A DNA stretch of 64,000 nucleotides. Origin: Tyzzerella sp. An114 (GTDB lineage Bacteria; Bacillota; Clostridia; Lachnospirales; Anaerotignaceae). Location of the stretch: the NCBI RefSeq assembly GCF_002161055.1, contig NZ_NFLT01000001.1, forward strand, positions 62,001 to 126,000, written 5' to 3'. Below are positions 1-9,007 of this stretch, one piece after another; the first letter of the stretch is position 1; every line of letters begins with the position of its first letter. Below the pieces are notes generated by a model. It had not been told where the DNA came from. It made no database searches and saw only the letters and a program-made list of their open reading frames with translations. The translations under genes were made by a program, and so were the position numbers.

Positions 1-50
1 TTTTAACATTTTCAAGTTGTATCAAAAAAATCTTCCTTTCTTAACTCATA

Positions 51-96
51 AAAAGACAGGGAACGCCCCTTTTTTTTAAATTACGCCCCTGTCCTT
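51..96 (-). terminator. Intrinsic terminator after the CdaR-type regulator
   Basis: On the minus strand GACAGGG pairs with CCCTGTC and is followed by a run of five T. It lies just past the stop codon of the regulator at 122. Confidence 0.6.
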
Positions 97-121
97 TGCA
101 TTGTGTATTATTTTTTAAATT

Positions 122-1213
122 TTAATAAGACATCTTGTCCATATAAATCATATATTTGCTTACCATAAGAGTTATTTTGAATATTATGGCATCATCAAAA
201 TTTCTAAGGTCAAGACCTGTCATTTTCTGAAGTTTATCAAGTCTGTATACAAGTGTGTTTCTGTGTATATAGAGCTGTCTTGATGTTTCAGAAACATTAA
301 GATTATTTTCAAAGAATTTATTTACTGTTGCAAGAGTTTCATCGTCAAAATCGTCCATTGTAAGACCATGTAAAACCTCTTTTATGAACATTCTGCAAAG
401 AGGAAGTGGAAGCTGATATATAAGTCTACCTATACCAAGTTTCTCATAGTTTACAATAAATTTATCTCCTTCAAAAATCTTTCCAACTTCAAGAGCCATT
501 TTAGCCTCTTTATAAGAACGGGAAACATCTTTAAGGTCATTTACAACTGTACCGATGGAGATATAAACTTTGCTCTTAATTTCATTATTGAGAGTATCGG
601 CAATCATTTTAGCAATCTTTTCGATTTCGTCCATAGTTTCCTTTTCTCTCAATTCTTTAACGAGTATTATGCTATGCTCGTCAACAGCTGTAACAAAATC
701 TTTTGTCTTTGCTGGGAATATACTTCTTACTATCTCAACAATATTCATATCTTTGTCGATATTAGTTTCTATAAGATATACAATTCTTCTTATATTGTTT
801 TCAATGTGAAGTTTTTTAGCTCTGCTGTAAATATCAACAAGAAGAAGATTGTCAAGAAGAAGATTTTTGATAAAGTTATCTTTGTCGTATCTTTCTTTGT
901 AAGCAACAAGGAGACTCTGAATTTGGAAAGCAGCAATTTTACCTATTCTGTAACCTTCTTCATCCTCACCTTTAACCTGTACAACATATTCAGGAATACC
1001 GTTATCATATATTTTGAAATACTGATAACCGAGTATAAGCTGGCTTTCAGCCTGAGAACCAATAAAATTCTCAATGGCATCAATCTGTCTGCCAATCATG
1101 TTTTCCTCTGTTGTAGCAATAACCTTTCCTTCTTTCTCAACAACACTAAGCTCTTTACGAGTTATGTTCTTAAGACCATCGATTGTGTTTTGTAAAATTT
1201 GATTTGAAATCAT
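122..1213 (-). CDS. CdaR/PucR-family transcriptional regulator (sugar-diacid regulator type)
   Basis: Predicted DNA-binding regulator of about 363 aa. The N-terminus (MISNQILQNTIDGL) matches the putative sugar-diacid recognition domain; the centre resembles the GGDEF-like domain of PucR/CdaR proteins; the C-terminus carries the PucR-type helix-turn-helix (NVSETSRQLYIHRNTLVYRL, about 40 residues before the end). I chose the ATG at 1213 rather than an upstream in-frame ATG at 1267 because a GGTGAGGG ribosome site precedes it and the family begins with this motif. No glycerate or diacid genes flank it, so the effector is unknown. The family is clear; the target genes are not. Confidence 0.85.
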   Translation of the reverse strand: MISNQILQNTIDGLKNITRKELSVVEKEGKVIATTEENMIGRQIDAIENFIGSQAESQLILGYQYFKIYDNGIPEYVVQVKGEDEEGYRIGKIAAFQIQSLLVAYKERYDKDNFIKNLLLDNLLLVDIYSRAKKLHIENNIRRIVYLIETNIDKDMNIVEIVRSIFPAKTKDFVTAVDEHSIILVKELREKETMDEIEKIAKMIADTLNNEIKSKVYISIGTVVNDLKDVSRSYKEAKMALEVGKIFEGDKFIVNYEKLGIGRLIYQLPLPLCRMFIKEVLHGLTMDDFDDETLATVNKFFENNLNVSETSRQLYIHRNTLVYRLDKLQKMTGLDLRNFDDAIIFKITLMVSKYMIYMDKMSY

Positions 1214-1543
1214 ACCCTCACCCCAGAAAAAATTATTTTTTTGTTTCCCCAAATGACTTTTTTGCAAAACCTTAAGCTGTCAATTAGAACAAATTGTACA
1301 TACAAAACATCTTTTTTGCCCTATTACATTTTATAACAAAATACCAAAAAAATAAAGAGAAATATTTAAAAAAAGTACAAACTTTCTTCAAAATATTTAT
1401 TTTTTAATAAAAATAGCAAATTAAATTTGTCTATAAAGTGATTTTTCACTGTCTGAGTTCAAAAAGTGGGCACTTTTTACAATCAAAGTTTTTATATTAC
1501 ACAGTATTGTCATACAGTAAATTTCAACAAAATTATTTTAATA
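1214..1543. other. AT-rich intergenic region
   Basis: About 330 bp between the regulator and the YitT gene. It holds one short hairpin, AAAAAGTG/CACTTTTT at 1461-1478, which may end YitT transcription, and presumably the regulator promoter. I see no gene in it. Confidence 0.5.
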
Positions 1544-2413
1544 TCACAATTTGTATGTGACAAAACCTTCACCCATAACCTCTTTTATGTCTGTTACCAT
1601 CATAAAAGCACTACTGTCAATATTCATAACAATTTCTTTTACAATAGAAATTTCCTTCTGTGAGAAAACACATAAAAGAACATCTTTATCATTATTTGTA
1701 TACATTCCCTTACCTTTAAGAGCAGTAACTCCTCTTTTAAGGTCTTTCATAAGACTTTCTGATATTTCATCGGATTTATCTGATATTATAAAAACAGCCT
1801 TGGCAAATCCTATACCGTCTATTATACCTCCAGCAACCTTAGTACATATAAAAACAGATATTACAGAGTACATAGATTTTTCAATACCAAAAACAAAAAG
1901 TCCCATAGCAATAACAACAGCATCTATAACAAAAAGTATTTTGGATATAGATATATGACTATTATACTTATATATTATAGCGGCCAAAAGGTCTGAACCG
2001 CCAGATGTTGCATGCCCCCTAAGTATAAGACCAGAACCTAATCCAAGAATTGCTCCACCATATATAGCAGAAAGCATTAACTCCCCTTTATATACAGGTA
2101 AAAATTTTGATGTTTCAAGAAATAATGAAAAAAGTATTGTAGAAAATACAGTTTTTCCAATAAAATCTCTGCCCATTACAATGTATGCAGCAACAAGCAG
2201 AGGAACATTTATAAAAAGACTTATTACTGAAAGAGGAAATTCAACACCAAAAAACATTTTTCCCAGTTCTTTTATAACTATGGATATACCCGAAACTCCC
2301 CCAAGTACAAGACCATTAGCGTCAAAAAACATCACAACAGCAACAGCTGTAAGGAATGTTCCAACCATCACTACAAAAAAATCAAAAAACTGTCTTTTGT
2401 CTGTTAAAACCAT
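1544..2413 (-). CDS. YitT family membrane protein
   Basis: A 289-aa protein with five to six hydrophobic segments in the first 200 residues and a soluble C-terminal domain of the DUF2179 type, which is the YitT family layout. The membrane part has the family-typical glycine-rich stretch GLGSGLILRGHATSGGSDLL near residue 130. Start at ATG 2413 after GAAGGGAT. The function of the family is not established. It follows the WecG-type gene on the same strand with only 35 bp between them and may be its last operon member. Confidence 0.85.
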   Translation of the reverse strand: MVLTDKRQFFDFFVVMVGTFLTAVAVVMFFDANGLVLGGVSGISIVIKELGKMFFGVEFPLSVISLFINVPLLVAAYIVMGRDFIGKTVFSTILFSLFLETSKFLPVYKGELMLSAIYGGAILGLGSGLILRGHATSGGSDLLAAIIYKYNSHISISKILFVIDAVVIAMGLFVFGIEKSMYSVISVFICTKVAGGIIDGIGFAKAVFIISDKSDEISESLMKDLKRGVTALKGKGMYTNNDKDVLLCVFSQKEISIVKEIVMNIDSSAFMMVTDIKEVMGEGFVTYKL

Positions 2414-2448
2414 AATGTTATCCCTTCTTTATTCAGTTTTATTTATTT

Positions 2449-3171
2449 TTATTTTTCTTTAAGTACTTTTAAAGCAAACTTTGGAAGTCTCATCATACGT
2501 TTAATTCTTGTAGGCTGTGTTATAAGTCTATAAAACCATTCAAGACCAAGTTTGCAGAATATTTTAGGTGCTCTCTTTACATTTCCAGACATAACATCAA
2601 AACTTCCACCAACACCTATACAAACTTTAGCACCTGTAAAACGCATATTGTCATATATCCATTTTTCCTGTTTAGGTGCTCCAAGACCAACGAGAAGTAT
2701 GTCAGCCTTTGATTTCTTTATATCGTCAATAATTTTAGCTTCATCATTTTTATTAAAATATCCGTTTCGTGTTCCAACAATTTTAAGACCTTCATATTTG
2801 TGCATCATTTTTTTAGCGGCTGCACTGGCAATGCCAGGAGCTCCACCAAAGAAATATACAGTATAATCCATGTCTTTTATTTTATCAAAAACATTCTGTG
2901 TAAGGTCATAGCCTGGAACTCTCTCTTTTATTTTAATTTCGCTGTATTTTGAAGCCCAAACAACACCTATTCCATCAGGAATTACCATGTCAGAAGCCTT
3001 TAATATTTCCATAAGCTCCTTGTCATTCTGTGCTTCCATAACTATTTCAGGGTTTGGAGTACATATTATATGCTGTCCCCCGTCACCAAGAAAAGTCATA
3101 ACTCTACCAACAGCCTCTTTCATTGTATATGTGTCAAAAGGTACCCCTAAAACGTGTGTAATTTTTCTCAT
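2449..3171 (-). CDS. WecG/TagA/CpsF family glycosyltransferase
   Basis: A 240-aa GT26-family enzyme. Family members add N-acetylmannosaminuronate or N-acetylmannosamine to a lipid-linked N-acetylglucosamine, the first committed step of wall teichoic acid or related polymer synthesis. Supporting motifs are CTPNPEIVMEA near residue 38, IPDGIGVVWASK near 85, LLVGLGAPKQEKWI near 160 and the C-terminal GVGGSFDVMSGNVKRAP. Length is normal. It sits 15 bp after the GT4-CsaB fusion on the same strand, so it belongs to the envelope-polymer gene run. The exact sugar cannot be read from sequence. Confidence 0.9.
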   Translation of the reverse strand: MRKITHVLGVPFDTYTMKEAVGRVMTFLGDGGQHIICTPNPEIVMEAQNDKELMEILKASDMVIPDGIGVVWASKYSEIKIKERVPGYDLTQNVFDKIKDMDYTVYFFGGAPGIASAAAKKMMHKYEGLKIVGTRNGYFNKNDEAKIIDDIKKSKADILLVGLGAPKQEKWIYDNMRFTGAKVCIGVGGSFDVMSGNVKRAPKIFCKLGLEWFYRLITQPTRIKRMMRLPKFALKVLKEK

Positions 3172-3186
3172 TTAAAATGCCCCTCC

Positions 3187-5430
3187 TTATTTTTTCAAAA
3201 GCTCCATAAGGTATTTTTCATTATTATGTGCCGCCTCTTCAAGCTCTTTAGCAGACTTGTCAAGTATCTCGGCGTATTTTTCATGATTTACAATCATGTC
3301 ATCTATTATTTCAAGAGTTTTATCCATATCAAAATCATTTATATCTCCACCTGAAGGCATTTGAAGTTTATCAAGATAGTATTTTATTTTAGGGTCATAA
3401 ACAAATCCAACAAGAGGAACTCTCTGTCTTGCTGCAAATATGAGTGTGTGAAGTCTCATACTCACAATAAAACTCATACAACCTATTATACCCATAATCT
3501 CATATGGAGAATAAGAGTCTCTAAGTATATAAGACGGATTTTTCATTTTTTCATGGACTTTTTCGCTTATTCTTATGTCATTAGGAACTTGCATAACTAT
3601 AAACACAATATTTCTATTATATTTTTCATATATTGTGTCACAGAGATAAGCCATCTCCTCAACAAACTCATCTTCATTTCTCCAATGTTTAACATTTCTA
3701 ACAGAAACTCCGACAATTTCTTTATCAGTAGGAATATTAGCTTTTTCAAACAGTTTATATGCTTCATCTTTAGATATACCATCAAGAGTGAAAACAGGGT
3801 CAGCAGTCACAAAAGACTTTGCACTTACACCCATTGATTTTAACTCCTCATAGGAATAGCCTTCTCTTAAAGTTATAAGGTCGGCTTTATTGACAACAGT
3901 TTTAACAATTTGTCTATTGAAATTTTTTGAGACAGGTCCAATTCCGTTAGCATAAAGCATTACTTTTTTTCTCAAAAGTTTTGCAAGAAGTATTATTGAT
4001 AAATAGTACATAAGTGAGCGTGTGCTTGTACTATCCTGAAGGAGACTTCCTCCACCACTTAATACAACATCACAATTTTTAATGGCATTAAAAACCTCTT
4101 TAAAACTGAAACGATACACAACATCAACGCCATATTTAGCCTTTGTCTCCTCCGGTCTATTTGAAAGAACAGTTATATTTATATTATCTCCCATTCTCTC
4201 TATATTTTTATGCATTGAAAGTAAAATAGCCTCATCACCGGAATTATTAAATCCATAATATCCTGACATAATGACATTGTAATGGGTTGAAGCACTGTCT
4301 TTCAATCCTGCTTCATAAGCCTCAATACAGTCTTTTGCCATTCTACTTACAGAGTAGTATTCAAATATAACTTCTCTGCCGTATGCACCAAGTTCTCTTT
4401 TTTCTTCCTCTGGCATTTTTTTGAAGAAATAAAGTATATCTTTAACGAGAGGTTCAACCCTTGTCTCCTCAAAACCTCTACAACAGAAATTGTTATCCCT
4501 TGCATCAACAAGTTTTTTATCATTGAATATTCCCATATATCCGGCATATCCTGCAAGTATTACAACTTTTTCAGCCGCCATAGCTTCCAAAGCCGCACGG
4601 CTAACACCTACAAAAACATCTCCAGCCATGAGAATTTCATTTATATCAGTTCTAGGTCCAAGCATAATTATGCATTTTCTACCCATAACTCTGTTGACTT
4701 CATCAGCCTTTGATTTAAGACTTTTAAAAAGATTTCCACCACCAGCAATAACTATTTTTATATTAGATATTTCTTTTGAAAGTTTATAGGCAGAATCAAT
4801 TAAAACTTCCGCAGCAGTGGCACTTCCACCTTCGTCAAGTCTACTTACATGAACAACAACAGGCTCATCATCAGAAAGACCTAATTCCCTTCTAACTTTA
4901 GCCCCTGAAGTTTTTGGAGAAAACTTGTCTGTGTCTATACCATTTATAGTTATAAAAATATCTTTACTTTTAACTTTATAGCATTTCATAAGATATTCTT
5001 TTATATCTTCACTTACTGCTATAACCTTTTGTCCCCAATTTGTAAGGTATCTCAAGCCCATTTTAGTTGAGTACACACCATGAGTTGATGTTACAAAAGT
5101 AAAATTGTTCATTTTTTTGTGTAATAAACCACATATAAAGCCTGGTATTCTTGCATGGGCATGAACAATGTCAACTTTCTCTTTGATGATTATATCTTTA
5201 AGAAGATAGTATGATTTTATCATCTTAAAAACATTTCTCTGGTGCATAGGCACATTATAATGAGTTATACCAGACTCAAGAAGTTCCTTTTCATACACAC
5301 CGCCATTGCTGGCAACAATTATATTATACCCCTGTTTTTTAAGTTCCTTAGAAAGCTCAACAACATGAGTTTCGGCACCGCCTATTTCAAGGCCCATAAG
5401 GGTCATAAGTATAGTCTGTTTTTCAGCCAT
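3187..5430 (-). CDS. Fusion: GT4 glycosyltransferase + polysaccharide pyruvyltransferase (CsaB-like)
   Basis: A 747-aa two-domain protein. Residues 1 to about 375 form a GT-B fold glycosyltransferase of family 4, with the N-terminal glycine motif (LEIGGAETHV), the nucleotide-binding half (VVHVSRLDEGG) and a donor-site segment near VGVSRAALEAMAAEK. Residues from about 385 to the end form a polysaccharide pyruvyltransferase, with GYYGFNNSGDEAILLSM, LSGGGSLLQD, YANGIGPVSK and SMRLHTLIFA. CsaB-type enzymes put ketal pyruvate on the secondary wall polymer that binds SLH-domain surface proteins. One uninterrupted reading frame spans both, so this is a real fusion and not two genes. Start at ATG 5430 after AGGGAGG. 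Cytosolic. Confidence 0.92.
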   Translation of the reverse strand: MAEKQTILMTLMGLEIGGAETHVVELSKELKKQGYNIIVASNGGVYEKELLESGITHYNVPMHQRNVFKMIKSYYLLKDIIIKEKVDIVHAHARIPGFICGLLHKKMNNFTFVTSTHGVYSTKMGLRYLTNWGQKVIAVSEDIKEYLMKCYKVKSKDIFITINGIDTDKFSPKTSGAKVRRELGLSDDEPVVVHVSRLDEGGSATAAEVLIDSAYKLSKEISNIKIVIAGGGNLFKSLKSKADEVNRVMGRKCIIMLGPRTDINEILMAGDVFVGVSRAALEAMAAEKVVILAGYAGYMGIFNDKKLVDARDNNFCCRGFEETRVEPLVKDILYFFKKMPEEEKRELGAYGREVIFEYYSVSRMAKDCIEAYEAGLKDSASTHYNVIMSGYYGFNNSGDEAILLSMHKNIERMGDNINITVLSNRPEETKAKYGVDVVYRFSFKEVFNAIKNCDVVLSGGGSLLQDSTSTRSLMYYLSIILLAKLLRKKVMLYANGIGPVSKNFNRQIVKTVVNKADLITLREGYSYEELKSMGVSAKSFVTADPVFTLDGISKDEAYKLFEKANIPTDKEIVGVSVRNVKHWRNEDEFVEEMAYLCDTIYEKYNRNIVFIVMQVPNDIRISEKVHEKMKNPSYILRDSYSPYEIMGIIGCMSFIVSMRLHTLIFAARQRVPLVGFVYDPKIKYYLDKLQMPSGGDINDFDMDKTLEIIDDMIVNHEKYAEILDKSAKELEEAAHNNEKYLMELLKK

Positions 5431-5473
5431 ATTATGCCTCCCTGTAAATAATCATATTTTATTTTAAAAACTA

Positions 5474-5971
5474 TTATCTTTCAGATATATCTGTAATAGT
5501 ACCATTACATTCAAAATATTTTGTCATAAATTTCTTTGCAGAGTTTCTTATAACTTCATATGTTCTGTTTATATGATATGTTCCATTAGAAGATTTTACA
5601 GCTTCAGCCTCAACTGTAAATTTAACATCAACCCTATTTTCAACGTCCATAAGAACAGTCTGACCATTAAATGTTGCAGTAGCTTCTTTTGCAGGAGTTC
5701 CCTCAACAGCTACTATTGTTCCAATAGAGTTTCCAGAAGTTTTATCGTATAATATATCCCCTTCTTTTACATTATCGAAAACATAAGGTCTAACTTTTTT
5801 AACTTCAACAGTGTATGTTACAGGAACCATAGCTGCATTAGTGTTTGTCTTTGCAAGACCTTTAAATTTATATACTGTACCAGCTGCAAGTAATATTATA
5901 ACTACAATAACAGCTATATCAACAATGCTTATTTTGCCAAAAAGCAAACCTTTTTTATTACCATTTCTCAT
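5474..5971 (-). CDS. DUF4330-type membrane-anchored protein (second of a pair)
   Basis: A 165-aa protein with a short basic N-terminus, one transmembrane segment at about residues 16-33 and an extracytoplasmic domain containing VKEGDILYDKTSGNSIGTI. It resembles its upstream neighbour in layout and in this motif, so the two are tandem paralogues. The family has no known function. It lies between a GT4 gene and the GT4-CsaB fusion with gaps of 15-45 bp, so it is probably co-transcribed and may act in the polymer pathway. Confidence 0.7.
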   Translation of the reverse strand: MRNGNKKGLLFGKISIVDIAVIVVIILLAAGTVYKFKGLAKTNTNAAMVPVTYTVEVKKVRPYVFDNVKEGDILYDKTSGNSIGTIVAVEGTPAKEATATFNGQTVLMDVENRVDVKFTVEAEAVKSSNGTYHINRTYEVIRNSAKKFMTKYFECNGTITDISER

Positions 5972-5986
5972 AATTCACAGCACCTC

Positions 5987-6451
5987 TCATCTTTCCATTG
6001 AAATTATATAACCGCTTCCGGCATATCCTGGTCCATGAACATTTACTTCAAGACCTGTTTTAACAAGAAAACTTCCGTCAACTTTATAATCTGCTCCAGT
6101 TTCAGTAACATTAGCTTCAACTGTAACAACAGCTCTTTCTTTTCCTGGAACAACGTTTTCTCTTATAGTATTTGTCTCATAGTCTGTTGAGAGAACTGTG
6201 TAATCTGTTTTTTCAACAGCAATTACAGTACCCATATTATAATTTTTCACACCATCAGTAAGTTTGTCCCCTACTTTTATATTTTCTGTAAATCCTTCAG
6301 GAAGACTGTTAAGCTCGAAAGTATAAACAAGTTTTTTTGTCTCAACAACTTTTTCTTTATTAGTAAAGAAATAAATTCCTCCTGCAACTGCAATTATAAC
6401 CACTGCAATCACTATATCAAAAAAGTTTATTCTAAATTTCTTTTTTTCCAT
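5987..6451 (-). CDS. DUF4330-type membrane-anchored protein (first of a pair)
   Basis: A 154-aa protein: N-terminal transmembrane segment at about residues 9-28, then an extracytoplasmic domain with IKVGDKLTDGVKNYNMGTVI, equivalent to the motif in the next gene. Start ATG 6451 after GTGAGGTG. It is 15 bp from both neighbours. I assign the family by overall pattern only and infer no enzymatic role. Confidence 0.7.
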   Translation of the reverse strand: MEKKKFRINFFDIVIAVVIIAVAGGIYFFTNKEKVVETKKLVYTFELNSLPEGFTENIKVGDKLTDGVKNYNMGTVIAVEKTDYTVLSTDYETNTIRENVVPGKERAVVTVEANVTETGADYKVDGSFLVKTGLEVNVHGPGYAGSGYIISMER

Positions 6452-6466
6452 TTTGGCACCTCACTA

Positions 6467-7579
6467 TTATTTTTTAAGTACATCTCTATATACATTTTCT
6501 ATATTTCTTGCATATATATCAGCAGTAAATTTTTTATTGAATATCTCTTTTGATTTATTTTTCATATACTCAAAAGTTTCAGGCTCATTCATTATTTTTT
6601 CAATGTATAAAGCCATGTCTTTACTGTCTTTAAGTTTAAATATATATCCATTTTCACCATGGGATATAACCCCCGGATTTCCGCCGTAATCACTTACAAC
6701 AGCAGGAATACCCATGCTCATTCCCTCAAGTAAAGCAAGGCTTGTTGCCTCCGTTCCATAAGAAGCATTAGCCTGAATATCCATAATACTAAGTATTTCT
6801 CTTACATTCTTTATAAATCCTGTAAATACAACAGTATCATTCATATCTGTTTTATTTACATAATCTCTTATTTTATCTTCTATACCGCCAGTACCTATAA
6901 TAAGTATTTTTATTTTTTTACCTTTTTTCTTAAGTATTCTTCCAGCATCAATAAGATATTTATGTCCCTTTACAGCCTCAAGTCTCGCCATAATTCCAAT
7001 AACAAAATCATCATCATTTATGCCATATTTTTTCTTAGTCTCTGCAATTTCAGAAGGTGTACACTTTTCAACAGTCTCAACACCGTTAAGTATAACTTTT
7101 ATTTTTTTATCTGAAATTCCGCCCTCTGTGAGATTATCTTTTGCCGCCTCAGCAACAGCTATAATATCATTAGAGAAGAACTCATTTACAAGTTTATTAA
7201 CTGTTTTTCCCGGCTGTCTGCTTATTTTTTTACTTACAGGGAAAACAGAATGTCTTGTATATATTATTTTTTTATGACAAAGCTTAGCTGCAATTCTTCC
7301 TGAAAATGTTCCATGGGTATGGACAACATCAGGATTTTCACTTTTTATAATTTTTTTAAGGCTACCTATACATTTTAAGTCAAGAGATTTATCAGCTATA
7401 CCGGAAACTTCAATAACTTTAGCATTAAGTTTTTCAATCTCAGGTATAAGAAGACTTCCTTCCGGCACAACAACACTTATATCAAAATTTTTTCTGTCAT
7501 AGTGCTTTAAGAAATTTAAAACACATCTTCCTGCACCACCGATATTTTTATCACTTATAATATTTAATACTTTTATCAT
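6467..7579 (-). CDS. GT4-family glycosyltransferase
   Basis: A 370-aa GT-B glycosyltransferase with the usual two halves. The N-terminal glycine loop is IGGAGRCVLNFLKHY; the C-terminal half shows FVIGIMARLEAVKGHKYLI and the EX7E-type donor site EATSLALLEGMSMGIPAV near residues 275-292. It probably adds a sugar to a lipid-linked polymer intermediate in the cytoplasm. The gene directly abuts the O-antigen-ligase-like gene (1 bp between stop and start), a sign of co-translation. Sugar specificity is unknown. Confidence 0.9.
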   Translation of the reverse strand: MIKVLNIISDKNIGGAGRCVLNFLKHYDRKNFDISVVVPEGSLLIPEIEKLNAKVIEVSGIADKSLDLKCIGSLKKIIKSENPDVVHTHGTFSGRIAAKLCHKKIIYTRHSVFPVSKKISRQPGKTVNKLVNEFFSNDIIAVAEAAKDNLTEGGISDKKIKVILNGVETVEKCTPSEIAETKKKYGINDDDFVIGIMARLEAVKGHKYLIDAGRILKKKGKKIKILIIGTGGIEDKIRDYVNKTDMNDTVVFTGFIKNVREILSIMDIQANASYGTEATSLALLEGMSMGIPAVVSDYGGNPGVISHGENGYIFKLKDSKDMALYIEKIMNEPETFEYMKNKSKEIFNKKFTADIYARNIENVYRDVLKK

Positions 7580-7580
7580 A

Positions 7581-8993
7581 TTAAGCCTCCTTCATATCAG
7601 AAAACTTTGTAAAGAGTATTCCCACAGCTAAAACAGCCCAGAAAAGGAACATTACTCTGTAATTATAGAATGTATAGTCAGTCATACTCTGAACCATAAA
7701 AGCAGTAACGGCAGAAGCCCCTGCAATATTATAAACTCTAGCTTTTTTGTCTTTTTCCTTTTTAAGAGAAGCAAAAGAGGCTTTATAATACTGATATATA
7801 ACGGCAACAAATATTGCAAAACCGATTACACCTGCATCACATATTATCTGAAGGAAAAGATTATGAGAGTGTGGTGCACTTATTGAGTTAAAAGCATAGG
7901 CAGGGTATACAAGGTTAAAGGCATCAATTCCCGGACCTATACCACAAAGCCAGTAATCTTTTAACATTGCTATTGTACCAAGCCAAATATAAACACGATA
8001 ACTTGTTGATGAGTCAGACATATCACCTATACTCATAAAACGATTTATAATAGTGTCAGGAAGTATAAAAGGCAAAAGTATGAGCCCTATAATTCCAAGC
8101 CATATAAATCTTTTATCATAAAGTACAAGAAATACTGCTGCACCAAAAAGCAAACCTAAATAACAACCTCTTGAGTATGTCAATATAAGGCATATTGTCA
8201 TAATACCTGTACAGCCGGCAAAGAAAAGTTTTCCTATAATACTTTTTGTATTAAAAATATAAGCACAGCCGAAAGGTATAACAAGAAGGAAATACTCTCC
8301 CAAAACATTAGGATTTTCAAGAGTAGAATAAACTCTAAAACTTATATCCTCAAACATATCCTTGTCATGCCATACACCACTAAATTTATCAGGGAACATA
8401 AACTGATAAAATCCGTATAAAGAAACAACAACACCAATGCATATCATAAAAAACATAAGTATATGAAGTTGTCTTTTTGTATTTACAGAATTTACAATAA
8501 CTATAAATGAAAGTATAAATAAAACTGTAAGCATACCTCCTAAAAGACTTCCCGAAACTGTAACAGAAGTTATAGTTGCATATATATAAGCAAAAGCATA
8601 AAGGTATATATACTTATTTATAGCAAAATATTTAAGTTTTCTGTCCTTATTGCATATAAAATCAAGAAATAGAGACAAAACTCCGGCAACACATATTGCC
8701 AAAAGAACCATTGTAGGTATAACAGGAGCTAAAATTACAGCCAAAGCACACCATAAAAATGAAATCCTGTATATACTGCCCTTAAAAAGTTTATCAAGTC
8801 TCAAGGCAGAAAATATTTTTCTAAAAATTCCAATCACACCATAAAACAGTCTATTAAATATACTATTTTCAACATTTTCCTTTTTATCATTCTGTGTAAG
8901 GAAAAAGTTTATAATATGACTGTTTTCAAACTGTGATGAAAACCACATTCCCATACGGGAGAGGATTTTTATAACAACACTATTTTCAAACAC
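7581..8993 (-). CDS. O-antigen ligase / Wzy-like polytopic membrane protein
   Basis: A 470-aa integral membrane protein with about eleven to twelve hydrophobic segments and the Wzy_C (O-antigen ligase) signature in the large loop: RVYIWLGTIAMLKDYWLCGIG followed by PHSHNLFLQIICDAGVIG near residues 380-400. In Gram-positives this family polymerises or transfers glycan repeat units outside the membrane. It sits between MurJ and a GT4 enzyme. The start is probably GTG 8993, preceded by GGAGGGATAAT; an overlapping ATG is out of frame. Whether it polymerises or ligates cannot be decided here. Confidence 0.85.
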   Translation of the reverse strand: MFENSVVIKILSRMGMWFSSQFENSHIINFFLTQNDKKENVENSIFNRLFYGVIGIFRKIFSALRLDKLFKGSIYRISFLWCALAVILAPVIPTMVLLAICVAGVLSLFLDFICNKDRKLKYFAINKYIYLYAFAYIYATITSVTVSGSLLGGMLTVLFILSFIVIVNSVNTKRQLHILMFFMICIGVVVSLYGFYQFMFPDKFSGVWHDKDMFEDISFRVYSTLENPNVLGEYFLLVIPFGCAYIFNTKSIIGKLFFAGCTGIMTICLILTYSRGCYLGLLFGAAVFLVLYDKRFIWLGIIGLILLPFILPDTIINRFMSIGDMSDSSTSYRVYIWLGTIAMLKDYWLCGIGPGIDAFNLVYPAYAFNSISAPHSHNLFLQIICDAGVIGFAIFVAVIYQYYKASFASLKKEKDKKARVYNIAGASAVTAFMVQSMTDYTFYNYRVMFLFWAVLAVGILFTKFSDMKEA

Positions 8994-9007
8994 ATTATCC
9001 CTCCGTA

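Noticed and set aside
674-1195. 173-aa plus-strand frame across the CdaR-type gene
   Set aside because: Shadow of the minus-strand regulator, whose domains are clear; no ribosome site.
3361-3837. 158-aa plus-strand frame inside the GT4-CsaB gene
   Set aside because: It lies fully inside a clear coding region on the other strand and looks like its shadow (Tyr/Ile/Lys-rich, no motif).
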